From assembly GCA_903835325.1 (NCBI GenBank), contig CAILMU010000240.1, positions 1 to 38,971 on the forward strand: a DNA stretch of 38,971 bases. Direction: 5' to 3'. The stretch comes from an uncultured Microcaldota archaeon (GTDB lineage Archaea; Micrarchaeota; Micrarchaeia; Anstonellales; Bilamarchaeaceae). The notes under the pieces are model-generated. The model was given only the letters and a program-made list of their open reading frames with translations. It searched no databases and was not told where the DNA came from. The translations under genes and the position numbers were made by a program. Shown here piece by piece: positions 31,651 through 38,971 of this stretch; position 1 is the first letter of the stretch; every line of letters begins with the position of its first letter.

Positions 31651-33708
31651 ATGGCTGAATCGGCGCAGAAGACTCAGGAAAACATAGCTGTATTGCAGAA
31701 GCAAGGGGAAAGCGAACTGACAAGGCTGGCTGGCAGGGTCGGGATGAGGATAAGCGGCGATGAGGTAACGAACGTGGTGAGAACCGCGATTGATAACGCT
31801 TCCAAGAGCGTTCGCGCTTATGGCGGTTCAGTGGGGCAGTCGCAGGTCAATGCAGCACTCAGCGACTGGCTGAGCGGGAAGGGGAAAGACATGGAGACAT
31901 CGTTCCTCAGCGCGCATGGCAAAGAGCTCGAAACTGACGCCAGGAGAATGCTGGGGCCGGCTGCGGCCGGCAATGATGCCAAGATCCAGGAGGCCGTGAG
32001 GAGGACCGCTGAGATGTTCGTTGCGTATCCTGAGACATACAAGACATACGATAGGGACCAATTGAAAGCTCCGCTCCAGACCGCGCTCGAGATGCAGGGG
32101 CTGAAGCGAACAGCACCTTCGGCACCGGCCGAGGCTCAGCAGCAGGCGGCGAAGAAAAGGAACGAGGGACCATCAACACAAGAAAGGGCATGGATGGAGA
32201 GGCAGATGGCTGGTGGTTTGCCAAAGACTTCTACTCCGACGAAAAAACCCGAAGAGTATAAACCCGAGAAGGAGGCGGTTGCTGCTCCGGTGAAGAAAGC
32301 AGAGGAGAAGGAAGCCAAGAAAGCGGATTTAGTGGCAAAACAGCGAGACGATGCTGCCAAGCTGCAGAAGAACGCTTCGGATAAGGTAGCAGCAAGGAAA
32401 GCTGCACAAACCGAAGAGACGAGAGTTAAGGAAACCAAATCTGCAGAAGCTGAGAAGAATAAACGGCAGGCAGTGCTGGATAAGCAGAATAAAGCGGTGG
32501 CAGAATTAGCGGCCAGGAAAGCTGCACAAGGCGAAGAGAAAAAAAGGCTGGATAAGGACAAGGCCGATAAAGCCCTTGAAATGGCTGCAGCCAGGGAGAG
32601 GTTGGCCCAAAGAGCCGAGGCAGCGCGGGAATTGAAGCAACAAAAAGATGGAGAGAAACGGGCGAAAGCTGAGCAAGCGCAGGCAGCGAGCAAAGCCCAA
32701 GCCGCTGCTAAGGTTCAGGAACAGGCCGAGCGAGCCGCAGCAGCAAAAGAAACAGCTAAGCAAAAAGCTGATGAGGCGCGGGCAGCTGCGCAAGCCAGGC
32801 AGGCCCAGGAAGCCCCGGTAAAAGCGGCGAAACAGCAACAGCAGACAACTGCGCAGAAACCAGCTTCGGAAAAACCGAAAACCGCGCCTTCTGTTTCAGC
32901 CGAAGAAGCGAAGGAGAATGTGAGAAAGGCGACACGTGCTGTATCAGCTGTTCAGAATGCCCAGGATACGATAGCCCAATATGGTTATCGGGCTCTCACA
33001 TACGACGAATTTTTGAATGGGCATAAAAAAATGAACGTCGATGATAGGGATTATACTGGAATCAAAGGAGCGTTAGAGGCAGCACGAAATATCTCCACTC
33101 CTAAAGTGAACTCGGCTCGCGAAGATGTCGAAAAGAGGCTTCCTCGATTCGCAGAGATCGAGAAAGGGCTCGCAGATAAGGAAAAAGAACTTACCGGATA
33201 TAAAAGCAAAGGCAAGGAAGAGGACGCCAAAAAAGTCGAAACCGAGATTGATTCTTTAAGAGGAGAACGTCTGACACTTTGTAACGAACTTAAAGTCCCA
33301 ACTTTGAAGCTTGTTAGAGAGCTTCAGGCAGCTGCCGAAGATTACGGAAAAGGGATACGGGACGCTGCAGCCAGGAAATCCGCGGGATTGCTTCCGCCTG
33401 GAGTAAGTGTGAAAGGGAGTGGGACAGTCGCATCGCCATATCAGATTTCCTTGCCGGGAGGCGAGGTGATGCAGACAGCGAAAATAATGCTCGGCCGGAA
33501 AAATGATGAGGTTGTTTTCAATATCCAGACACCAAGAACCGCTTTCGAGGATGATAACAAGAAAACGCAGTATTTGGCAGCCTTGTCTGATACGATGAAA
33601 CAGCTGATGTATACCCGTTATGGGCTCGCCAATGCTTCAGATAGCGACAAACACGAAGTCGATGACAGTGTGTCGAAATATGTTGGCCGGCTCTCGGGGA
33701 TTGTTTAA
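31651..33708 (+). CDS. Large Ala/Lys/Glu-rich coiled-coil protein with structured ends
   Basis: This 685-residue protein starts at ATG 31651 (MAESAQKTQENIAVL) with GAAGTGAT as ribosome site; the GTG at 31642 is rejected. Residues ~1-155 look like a folded helical head. Residues ~155-430 are low-complexity, TolA-like, with heptads of Ala, Lys, Glu and Gln, and include two copies of ARKAAQ(T/G)EE 40 residues apart. Residues ~430-685 fold again: a helical part (TPKVNSAREDVEKRLPRF) and a beta-rich end (GVSVKGSGTVASPYQISLPGG, DEVVFNIQTPRTAF). No signal peptide, membrane helix or Cys cluster is seen. It is divergent from TPR-like paralogue B. It may be a long rod-like scaffold; no family recognised. 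Confidence 0.82.
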   Translation: MAESAQKTQENIAVLQKQGESELTRLAGRVGMRISGDEVTNVVRTAIDNASKSVRAYGGSVGQSQVNAALSDWLSGKGKDMETSFLSAHGKELETDARRMLGPAAAGNDAKIQEAVRRTAEMFVAYPETYKTYDRDQLKAPLQTALEMQGLKRTAPSAPAEAQQQAAKKRNEGPSTQERAWMERQMAGGLPKTSTPTKKPEEYKPEKEAVAAPVKKAEEKEAKKADLVAKQRDDAAKLQKNASDKVAARKAAQTEETRVKETKSAEAEKNKRQAVLDKQNKAVAELAARKAAQGEEKKRLDKDKADKALEMAAARERLAQRAEAARELKQQKDGEKRAKAEQAQAASKAQAAAKVQEQAERAAAAKETAKQKADEARAAAQARQAQEAPVKAAKQQQQTTAQKPASEKPKTAPSVSAEEAKENVRKATRAVSAVQNAQDTIAQYGYRALTYDEFLNGHKKMNVDDRDYTGIKGALEAARNISTPKVNSAREDVEKRLPRFAEIEKGLADKEKELTGYKSKGKEEDAKKVETEIDSLRGERLTLCNELKVPTLKLVRELQAAAEDYGKGIRDAAARKSAGLLPPGVSVKGSGTVASPYQISLPGGEVMQTAKIMLGRKNDEVVFNIQTPRTAFEDDNKKTQYLAALSDTMKQLMYTRYGLANASDSDKHEVDDSVSKYVGRLSGIV
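32395..32540 (+). repeat. Direct repeat in the coiled-coil region, 120-nt period
   Basis: AGGAAAGCTGCACAA occurs at 32395-32409 and again at 32515-32529, each followed by a similar CGAAGAGA. The 120-nt spacing is 40 codons, so the repeat keeps frame and gives ARKAAQTEE and ARKAAQGEE. It marks an internal duplication within the coiled coil. Confidence 0.7.
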
Positions 33709-33753
33709 CAATGCTAGTTGGGGCAATTGAATAAATTGGACTCGGATATTTTT

Positions 33754-34593
33754 CTATTTTTTCCAAGGTTCCAGGCGTAGGTCCTTTATCCGGGGTCCGG
33801 ATATCCGTATCTCGACCGAGTTACTATCCTCCTTGCCGAAACACACTCCCCCTCCGCAGGAAAAGAAGGATGAATTAAGCGCGTCAATGCCTGCAGGCAA
33901 TATCGCGCTGTGCGCATCTGCATTCGGAGAAACAGTGATGACTAAACCGGAGCCGAGAGCCATATATAAGAGGCCTTCATCCGAAAATGTCTTCGCTCCC
34001 CGGACATCTGCCTGCAGTGGATAAGCCCGTACCTGGTCCATGTAGGGCGACGTGAAACTGATTTTCGCATCGTTTGTGAGGAAGACGCAGCTTTCCCTGC
34101 ATGCAAAGCCAAGAACCGCGTGCCTGGTGATTGTCGATATGTCTTTTGGTTGAGGGAAATAGTAGTCGGGCGTCAAGGTGAATGTGGTTCCGGGCATTGC
34201 GTTCATCGTGAGCCTGACCATCAGGTTAACCATATCCTCCTTGTCATCTACGATGGAGTAAGAGAGAAGTTTATTCCCGGCAATAGCGAAAACTTTGTCT
34301 TCTATGAGTGAAACAGAGGAGGGCGTTTCGCTTCCAAACCCCTGGTCTATCGTGACGCGCGCCCCGTTTCTTTTGGTGTATAATATCTTGTTATCCTTGA
34401 TTTCGCACTTCGGTTTCGTGGAAGGCGGGACTGACCTTGAGAAAGCCGATTCGAGGTTCCTCCATTCAGGCCTCAATGCCCCTTTCGCCTCATTGATCCA
34501 GGAAACCATCGGCAACGCAGAAACCGCGAGGGCGAGGGCTGCCTTCGCAGCGGCCTGCCTCATCCGCCCATGTTCTAGTTTCTGGTGCATCAT
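33754..34593 (-). CDS. Predicted secreted or membrane-anchored beta-rich protein, unknown
   Basis: This 279-residue protein has a short basic N-terminus followed by a hydrophobic stretch AAAKAALALAVSALPMVSW (~13-31), a signal peptide or anchor. The rest is made of short beta strands in a repeating style (SVSLIEDKVFAIAGNKLLSYSIVDDK; AVLGFACRESCVFLTNDAKISF; GLLYMALGSGLVITVSPN; GGGVCFGKEDSNSVEI), reminiscent of a beta-propeller of ~5 blades. It has two Cys pairs (CRESC; CGGGVC). I do not recognise a family. TATAAAATATAA lies about 14-28 nt upstream of the start; the second ATG (34590) is equally possible. It is divergent from the unknown gene at 34652. Confidence 0.75.
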   Translation of the reverse strand: MMHQKLEHGRMRQAAAKAALALAVSALPMVSWINEAKGALRPEWRNLESAFSRSVPPSTKPKCEIKDNKILYTKRNGARVTIDQGFGSETPSSVSLIEDKVFAIAGNKLLSYSIVDDKEDMVNLMVRLTMNAMPGTTFTLTPDYYFPQPKDISTITRHAVLGFACRESCVFLTNDAKISFTSPYMDQVRAYPLQADVRGAKTFSDEGLLYMALGSGLVITVSPNADAHSAILPAGIDALNSSFFSCGGGVCFGKEDSNSVEIRISGPRIKDLRLEPWKK

Positions 34594-34603
34594 GTAATGT
34601 TAT

Positions 34604-34622
34604 CAGTTATATTTTATAAATA
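34604..34622. promoter_or_regulatory. Bidirectional AT-rich promoter between the secreted and unknown genes
   Basis: The sequence TTATATTTTATAAATA between the divergent start codons reads as a TATA box on both strands. It lies about 10-30 nt from the minus-strand start and 30-48 nt from the plus-strand ATG at 34652, which has GGAAAAAGAT in front. Confidence 0.4.
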
Positions 34623-34651
34623 CGTATGTGTTATTATTATTGGAAAAAGAT

Positions 34652-35629
34652 ATGCCTGAACCGAAGAAAGAACAAACTGGAGGCGCCAAGCTGGCGAACC
34701 ATGCCCCAGAGGGGTCCATATCCCAGAATAAACGGACTCTCTGGCAGAGGCTGCGGGGCCTCATCAGCGATTTCCCAGTTGAAGAGCGCTCGAGCGGGAT
34801 AAGGACGAAGATGAACGGGGAATCGAACGACAACAAGAATGGCGTGAGCGCCGGAACGCCCGAAGAGAAGGATGCCGTATCCGAAAAGCGCGAGAGCGAA
34901 CCAGTCAAATTGAGCGATGAGGAGCAGCTCGGGCATGCCATAAATACGGCATCGAACGGATTGGTGGAAGAATCATACACCATGCTGCTCTCGGGAGTTT
35001 TCACGAACCGCGATGCCCAGATGTTCCTCATTCCCCTGATAACCGAACCTGAGAAAGCGGTGGCGCTCCTGCGGAAAGGCGAACTCTGCCCGGAAGCTGA
35101 GGCCGAGATTTTAGCGGTGATACGCACGGCAAGGGAAACAGCCATCTCCAACGTACTGTCGAGCGGAAGGTTCTCGAAAGCCAAGAAAATCGCTGTCTTC
35201 CTCCCGAATGGCGCTCAGGAGGACCAGAACACCATCATCCTGCCGTATATAATGGATAATATGATGGCAAGCGGAAAGGAGATAGCATCGTTCCAGGATC
35301 CTATGAAGGAAGTGGTCTCCTACAAGGTCCACAAAAGCGGCGAGATAATTGCCAAAAGGATGGACAATCTGGATATGTATTTCCCTGACCTCATCCTTCT
35401 GCCTGCAGTGGATAGAAGCGCTGCCATCCCTGACCTGAGGCTTGACGAAAAAACGAAATTCAATCCTTATAGCGGAGAGCCTCTCCCGGCTCATGGCCGC
35501 TACCTGATAGGCGTATGCTTCGATTTCCAGATCCAGGAAAGCCTGGGCAACGGAAGATACTCTGCTATCGTGGATGAGGTGGTGAGCGAAAAAAGAGGAT
35601 TGAGGAGCTCTAGGCCGCCGGGACAATGA
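34652..35629 (+). CDS. Hypothetical protein with disordered N-terminus
   Basis: This is a 325-residue protein from ATG 34652 (MPEPKKEQTGG); the ORF track starts 24 nt upstream at GTG. Residues ~1-85 are polar and probably disordered. The part from ~88 on looks folded: helical AEAEILAVIRTARETAISNVL, then alternating strands and helices (KKIAVFLPNGAQEDQNTIILPYIMDNMM; YKVHKSGEIIAKRMDNLDMYFPDLILLPAVD; YLIGVCFDFQIQESLG). No signal peptide, membrane segment or known motif is visible. It converges with gatE (4 nt between stops). Function unknown. Confidence 0.78.
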   Translation: MPEPKKEQTGGAKLANHAPEGSISQNKRTLWQRLRGLISDFPVEERSSGIRTKMNGESNDNKNGVSAGTPEEKDAVSEKRESEPVKLSDEEQLGHAINTASNGLVEESYTMLLSGVFTNRDAQMFLIPLITEPEKAVALLRKGELCPEAEAEILAVIRTARETAISNVLSSGRFSKAKKIAVFLPNGAQEDQNTIILPYIMDNMMASGKEIASFQDPMKEVVSYKVHKSGEIIAKRMDNLDMYFPDLILLPAVDRSAAIPDLRLDEKTKFNPYSGEPLPAHGRYLIGVCFDFQIQESLGNGRYSAIVDEVVSEKRGLRSSRPPGQ

Positions 35630-35633
35630 CCGG

Positions 35634-37409
35634 TCATTTCTTCTTCTTGACGAGTTCCGCGACTTCCTGGGGGTCGACCTGGAGCCTGAATTTCTGCATT
35701 ATGGCAGTCATGTCGTAGTAGTTCTCCTTCACGAGCTGGTCGAGCATATCGCCCGTTATCCTCTGGAGGCGATAGACCTTCAGCACCGCTTCCACCCTGG
35801 CCCCTTTGGCCATGCCTTTCAGCATTTCCGGGATTGCGGCTTTCACGAACGCGCCTTTTTTGTATTCCTCGAAAAGCTCGCCCAGCGTCTTCTCGGGATC
35901 TGTCAGCTCTATCCCTTCGCGCCTGAGCGATACCAGGGTGTTCTCGAGAGTGGTCGCGGCGAGCGTAGGGTCTGCCCCGGAAGCCACAAGCTTCTCGAAG
36001 AGGTGCAGGTTCCTGGATTTCAGCATGGTCCCTGCCATCTCCTTGTTCAGGATTTTCTCGAGCCTTTTCCGCTTCTCGTCCAGGGACTCGCCTTTCTCTA
36101 CGCTCTTTAGGAAATCGGTTGTGATGGGTATCGGAGGGACATCGGTCTCGGGGTACATCCTCGCCTTCCCGGGAAGGGGCCTCAGATAGGTCGTCGTCGC
36201 GTCCGGATTAGCCCGCCTGGTCTCGCCTGGGACGAAATCCATGTTGGCGCGTTCTAAAACGAAAGAGAGCGCCGTTTCGGCCTGCTCCTTCGGTGCTATC
36301 ACGAGGACGAAAGAGTCCTGCTCTCCCATGTCCAGTTTCTTGGCGAGTTTCTTCAACTCATCTTGCGATATCGGGTATTTCTCCAGGTTCTCATCGCTGT
36401 GGATGATGCCTTTGACTCCGGCACGTTTGGAATAGTCGCTCAGCTCGGTGCCGTATCTTTTACCTGGCTGTATCTCGCGCCCGAGGAGCCCTTTATGCCT
36501 CGGGAGATTCATCGCAAGGACTGACGCGCCTGATTTCAATCCGCCCTCTATTATCTTGGCTTTCGAGCTTTTGAAAATCTCCGTCGCGTCGATCGGTTTC
36601 GAAGAAATGGGAAGCACCTTGCGGGCCCTGAGCTCTGCGAGCACCGAGACAAGAGCGGTCTGCCTTTTGACTTCTATCTCGAGATACTGGGGAAGCATCT
36701 TCAGGTCCTGGGCCCCTTTTATCTCGACTCTCGCTCCGCCGTCTGTCGAGATGTTCACATCCTGCCTTATGGTCCCGAGGCCCCGCGCCACCTTGCCTGT
36801 CGCTCGGAGCATCATGCCGATCTTCTCAGCGACCTCAAATAGATGCGCCCCGTCCTTGATATCAGGATCTGTCGTTATCTCGATGAGCGGGATGCCGAGG
36901 CGGTCCAGGCGGTATGTCGCCTTGCCTTCTTCATTGGATATTATGCCTGCGCTCTCCTCCTCTATCGCGATGGTTGTGATATGAATCGTGCCCTTCGAGC
37001 TCTCGAGGCATCCGTTCAGGGCGACTATCGCTGTCCTCTGGAATCCCGAGGTGTTGCTGCCGTCGATCACCATCTTGCGCATGGGCTGGACTTCATCAAC
37101 AGGGGTGGCCTGGAGCTCTTTCGCCATCTGGAGGCCGATGCGCAATGCCTCCATATTCATCCTTCCCGGAGGCTCTTCGTCCATCTCGACCAGGCAGTCG
37201 TGCTTCTGGAAAACCTGGTATTCGAAGACGCGGTCTTTGGATTTCTCTGCCATGGACGCCTCGTCTATCTCGCCCATCTCGCTCACCACCGGGTGCAGCC
37301 TGCGGCTCATGAGCAGGTCGGGCTTCCCCTCGTCGCTCTGCGCGCTCGGGCATCCGCAGAAGAGCTTGTTCGTGTCGAGTCGTTGATGGATTTCTATGCC
37401 GATTTTCAT
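35634..37409 (-). CDS. gatE: GatE, glutamyl-tRNA(Gln) amidotransferase subunit E
   Basis: GatE holds the tRNA-binding and kinase part of GatDE, which turns Glu-tRNA(Gln) into Gln-tRNA(Gln) in archaea. The start MKIGIEIHQRLDTNKLFCGCPS is the GatB/GatE cradle signature, with the Cys pair for the zinc site. Also clear are YQVFQKHDCLVEMDEEPP, KMVIDGSNTSGFQRTAIVALNG (conserved in GatE) and the GatB-type helical and YqeY-like tail (MLKSRNLHLFEKLVASGADPTLAATTLENTLVSL, FVKAAIPEMLKGMAKG). The AspRS-like insertion unique to GatE covers about residues 270-400 (FVLVIAPKEQAETALSFVLER). Length is 591 residues, near the family norm. It follows gatD after 36 nt. Confidence 0.97.
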   Translation of the reverse strand: MKIGIEIHQRLDTNKLFCGCPSAQSDEGKPDLLMSRRLHPVVSEMGEIDEASMAEKSKDRVFEYQVFQKHDCLVEMDEEPPGRMNMEALRIGLQMAKELQATPVDEVQPMRKMVIDGSNTSGFQRTAIVALNGCLESSKGTIHITTIAIEEESAGIISNEEGKATYRLDRLGIPLIEITTDPDIKDGAHLFEVAEKIGMMLRATGKVARGLGTIRQDVNISTDGGARVEIKGAQDLKMLPQYLEIEVKRQTALVSVLAELRARKVLPISSKPIDATEIFKSSKAKIIEGGLKSGASVLAMNLPRHKGLLGREIQPGKRYGTELSDYSKRAGVKGIIHSDENLEKYPISQDELKKLAKKLDMGEQDSFVLVIAPKEQAETALSFVLERANMDFVPGETRRANPDATTTYLRPLPGKARMYPETDVPPIPITTDFLKSVEKGESLDEKRKRLEKILNKEMAGTMLKSRNLHLFEKLVASGADPTLAATTLENTLVSLRREGIELTDPEKTLGELFEEYKKGAFVKAAIPEMLKGMAKGARVEAVLKVYRLQRITGDMLDQLVKENYYDMTAIMQKFRLQVDPQEVAELVKKKK

Positions 37410-37445
37410 GCAGTATCACCTGGAAAGGAGGGGATTCGTATCCCA

Positions 37446-38777
37446 TCATACTATCTGGGTGCCTGAACGCGGGCATATCTCGCCCACATAATCCGTCACC
37501 ATCATCTCCTTTATCTTCTTCATGTCCTTTGTCTGGCCAAGGACCCAGCATAGTTTGGTGTATGCGGTCTCGGGGGTCCAATCCATGCCGTCGCCTATAA
37601 CGCCTATGTCCATCAGGAGCCTTCCGCTCGTGTAGACCCTCATGCACAGCCTCCCGTTGATGCACTGCGAGCTCATGACCACCGGGATCCCCGAATCGAT
37701 CAATGCTTTGACCGGTTCAAGGACGCTCCGAACGCTCTTATCATCAAAGGCATTCGCAGGAAGGTGCCCCAGGCCTGTCCCTATGAACACCACGCCGTCA
37801 TAGTCGTCCAGCTTAGATATCAATGATGGCTTGATGTTGGGGTGCGAATAGATGAGCGCGACATTGTCGTTCATCTTCTTGGATATATTCATCTCCGATA
37901 CCGGAGCCCTTTTCCTGTATTCAGAGAGCGGCTTGAACGTCTCTGTTCGGTAATCGACGGAAAACAACGGATCGGAATCTATGGAGTGGAACGCGTCCCT
38001 GCGCGACGTGTGCATCTTGCGCACCCTCGTCCCCCGGTGCACATGGCAGTAATCGTCGTTGGTGGTCGCATGCATGCAGACAGATACCTCCGCGAAATCT
38101 TTGGACGCCGTGTATGCGGAGTTCAGGATGTTCATCTCGTTCTCGCTGGATGGGCGGTCCGAACTGCGTTGCGCCCCGACGAATACTATCGGGACCGGCG
38201 GATTCTGTATCATGAAGCTGATGGCGGATGAGGTGTATGTCATCGTGTCTGTCCCGTGCATGACCACGATGCCGTTGCTGCCGCCTTTTATCTCCTCATC
38301 GATAGCATCGGCAAGTAGCCTCCAGTGGCTCGCGTTCATGTCCTCGCTGAAGAGCGAGAATATCTGGCGGGAGTTCACCGCCCACCTTTTCAGCGCCGGG
38401 AACGACTGCCTGAGCTCGCTTGCTGAAATCGACGGGTATACCGCCCCGGTCTTGTACTCTATCCGCGATGCTATCGTGCCCCCGCACCCCAGGATGGAGA
38501 GGTGGCCGTTCTTGATTCTCTCCTCCGACGATGCTGGCTTCGGGGATGCCTTTGATTTCTCGATGAGTTCTATGGAATCGACCTTGAGCCCGACATTGTA
38601 GCCGCTGGAGAGCTTGATGACGAGGATATCGGAATCCCCGTAGTGCGGTCTCGGCATGAGGAAGCCGGTGAATTCGCCGCCCGGCCCCGCGACCTTTATG
38701 CGGTCCCCGATATCTATGCCCTTGGACTTCAGTCTCTCTTGCAGCTTCGAGGAGTACATCAGACAACCTTCCTTCAT
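37446..38777 (-). CDS. gatD: GatD, glutamyl-tRNA(Gln) amidotransferase subunit D
   Basis: GatD is the asparaginase-like subunit that frees ammonia from Gln/Asn for GatE. An N-terminal beta domain (GDRIKVAGPGGEFTGFLMPR, ~20-75) precedes the asparaginase domain. Catalytic residues are visible: Thr101 in GCGGTIASR, Thr176-Asp177 in VVMHGTDTMTY, and Lys254 in RGTRVRKMHTSRRDAF, in GatD-like positions. The C-terminal domain (GVVFIGTGLGHLP, VVMSSQCINGRLCMRVYTSGR) is complete. Its ATG overlaps the stop of the upstream gene as ATGA, which supports start 38777; ATG 38759 with GGAAGG upstream is an alternative. gatE follows, so the two subunits are cotranscribed. Confidence 0.96.
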   Translation of the reverse strand: MKEGCLMYSSKLQERLKSKGIDIGDRIKVAGPGGEFTGFLMPRPHYGDSDILVIKLSSGYNVGLKVDSIELIEKSKASPKPASSEERIKNGHLSILGCGGTIASRIEYKTGAVYPSISASELRQSFPALKRWAVNSRQIFSLFSEDMNASHWRLLADAIDEEIKGGSNGIVVMHGTDTMTYTSSAISFMIQNPPVPIVFVGAQRSSDRPSSENEMNILNSAYTASKDFAEVSVCMHATTNDDYCHVHRGTRVRKMHTSRRDAFHSIDSDPLFSVDYRTETFKPLSEYRKRAPVSEMNISKKMNDNVALIYSHPNIKPSLISKLDDYDGVVFIGTGLGHLPANAFDDKSVRSVLEPVKALIDSGIPVVMSSQCINGRLCMRVYTSGRLLMDIGVIGDGMDWTPETAYTKLCWVLGQTKDMKKIKEMMVTDYVGEICPRSGTQIV

Positions 38778-38971
38778 GTGGACGTCGCGTTCGCGCTTAT
38801 CTTGTATATCTTGACCATGTTGTCCGGCGTGGTATAGACCCGGTCGAAACCAGGTATCGAGTTCAGGAACAGCCCCCGGTAAAGGTTCGAATCATAGAAG
38901 CTCCCCTTCCTGTCCTCGTAGCCGGATTTGACGACCCCGCCTTCCAGCCAGATCGGTTCGTCGGTGTAGAA
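38774..38971 (-). CDS. 3' end of a membrane protein, possibly AglB/STT3 oligosaccharyltransferase
   Basis: The minus strand is open from the window edge to a TGA at 38774-38776 (65 codons), missed by the ORF track because its start lies outside. The end reads LYRGLFLNSIPGFDRVYTTPDNMVKIYKISAN. A short L-Y-R-x-L-F region, then a strand VYTTPDNMVKIYKI, closes many archaeal AglB/STT3-type oligosaccharyltransferases (globular domain ending ...VKIYKV). That identification rests on this tail alone. The ATGA overlap with gatD shows it is the upstream gene of the gatD-gatE operon. Coding is convincing; the product name is a moderate guess. Confidence 0.55.
   Translation of the reverse strand, partial: FYTDEPIWLEGGVVKSGYEDRKGSFYDSNLYRGLFLNSIPGFDRVYTTPDNMVKIYKISANATST

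Noticed and set aside
31588-31704. N-terminal extension of TPR-like paralogue B
   Set aside because: The paralogue begins exactly at the F-T-K-K motif, and the extension runs through the promoter and the start of the divergent gene.
32200-32900. Tandem-repeat array or CRISPR
   Set aside because: Only one clear pair of 15-nt repeats plus codon-level Ala/Lys bias; it is coding sequence. No CRISPR repeat-spacer pattern was seen anywhere in the window.

Overview
The window looks like a piece of a free-standing archaeal chromosome of about 50% GC. The archaeal signs are GatD/GatE (archaeal-only glutamyl-tRNA(Gln) amidotransferase), an archaeal-type CCA-adding enzyme, a beta-CASP mRNA nuclease of the aCPSF2 kind, Lrp-type regulators, and many start codons lying 22-32 nt downstream of a TATA-like box with no room for a leader (leaderless transcription). 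DNA gyrase subunits of bacterial type are also present, as in several euryarchaeal and DPANN lineages. I cannot fix the taxon; a Micrarchaeota/Diapherotrites-like or other DPANN archaeon would fit the many unrecognised helical and membrane proteins, but that is inference.

Layout. 1-1765 (-): 5' part of purD, interrupted by a 339-residue LAGLIDADG intein that the ORF track misses because the gene runs off the window. 1820-4306 (-): a three-gene overlapping operon of a HerA/VirB4-like ATPase, a coiled-coil/winged-helix protein and a small acidic protein. 4456-6901: a radical SAM enzyme divergent from a tandem Lrp/AsnC regulator. 6926-10389 (-): HAD phosphatase, a membrane protein resembling PrgI fused to a VirB4 N-terminal domain, a VirB6-like polytopic protein and a Yip1-family protein. 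10587-14770 (-): PHP hydrolase, a small TBP-half-like protein, an E1/ThiF-like protein, a K+ channel and a CPA2 antiporter. 14888-17557: beta-CASP nuclease convergent with cca. 17619-17715: a possible structured RNA. 17790-20078 (+): a large membrane lipoprotein. 20175-21560 (-): an AT-rich AlbA_2/Schlafen-type gene, probably acquired. 21918-27964 (+): gyrB, gyrA, an acyltransferase-3 protein and a phosphoribosyltransferase. 27983-35629: a block of lineage-specific genes with two paralogous TPR-like genes, each divergent from a helical coiled-coil gene, plus a YkgJ-like Cys protein, a secreted protein and an unknown protein. 35634-38971 (-): gatE, gatD and the 3' end of a gene resembling an AglB/STT3 C-terminus.

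The most interesting items are the intein in PurD, the pieces of a type IV secretion/Ced-like DNA-transfer machine (VirB6-like, PrgI-VirB4N fusion and a separately encoded HerA/VirB4-type ATPase), and the duplicated TPR/coiled-coil module at 28-34 kb. Family calls were made by reading motifs by eye; no database search or structure prediction was run.
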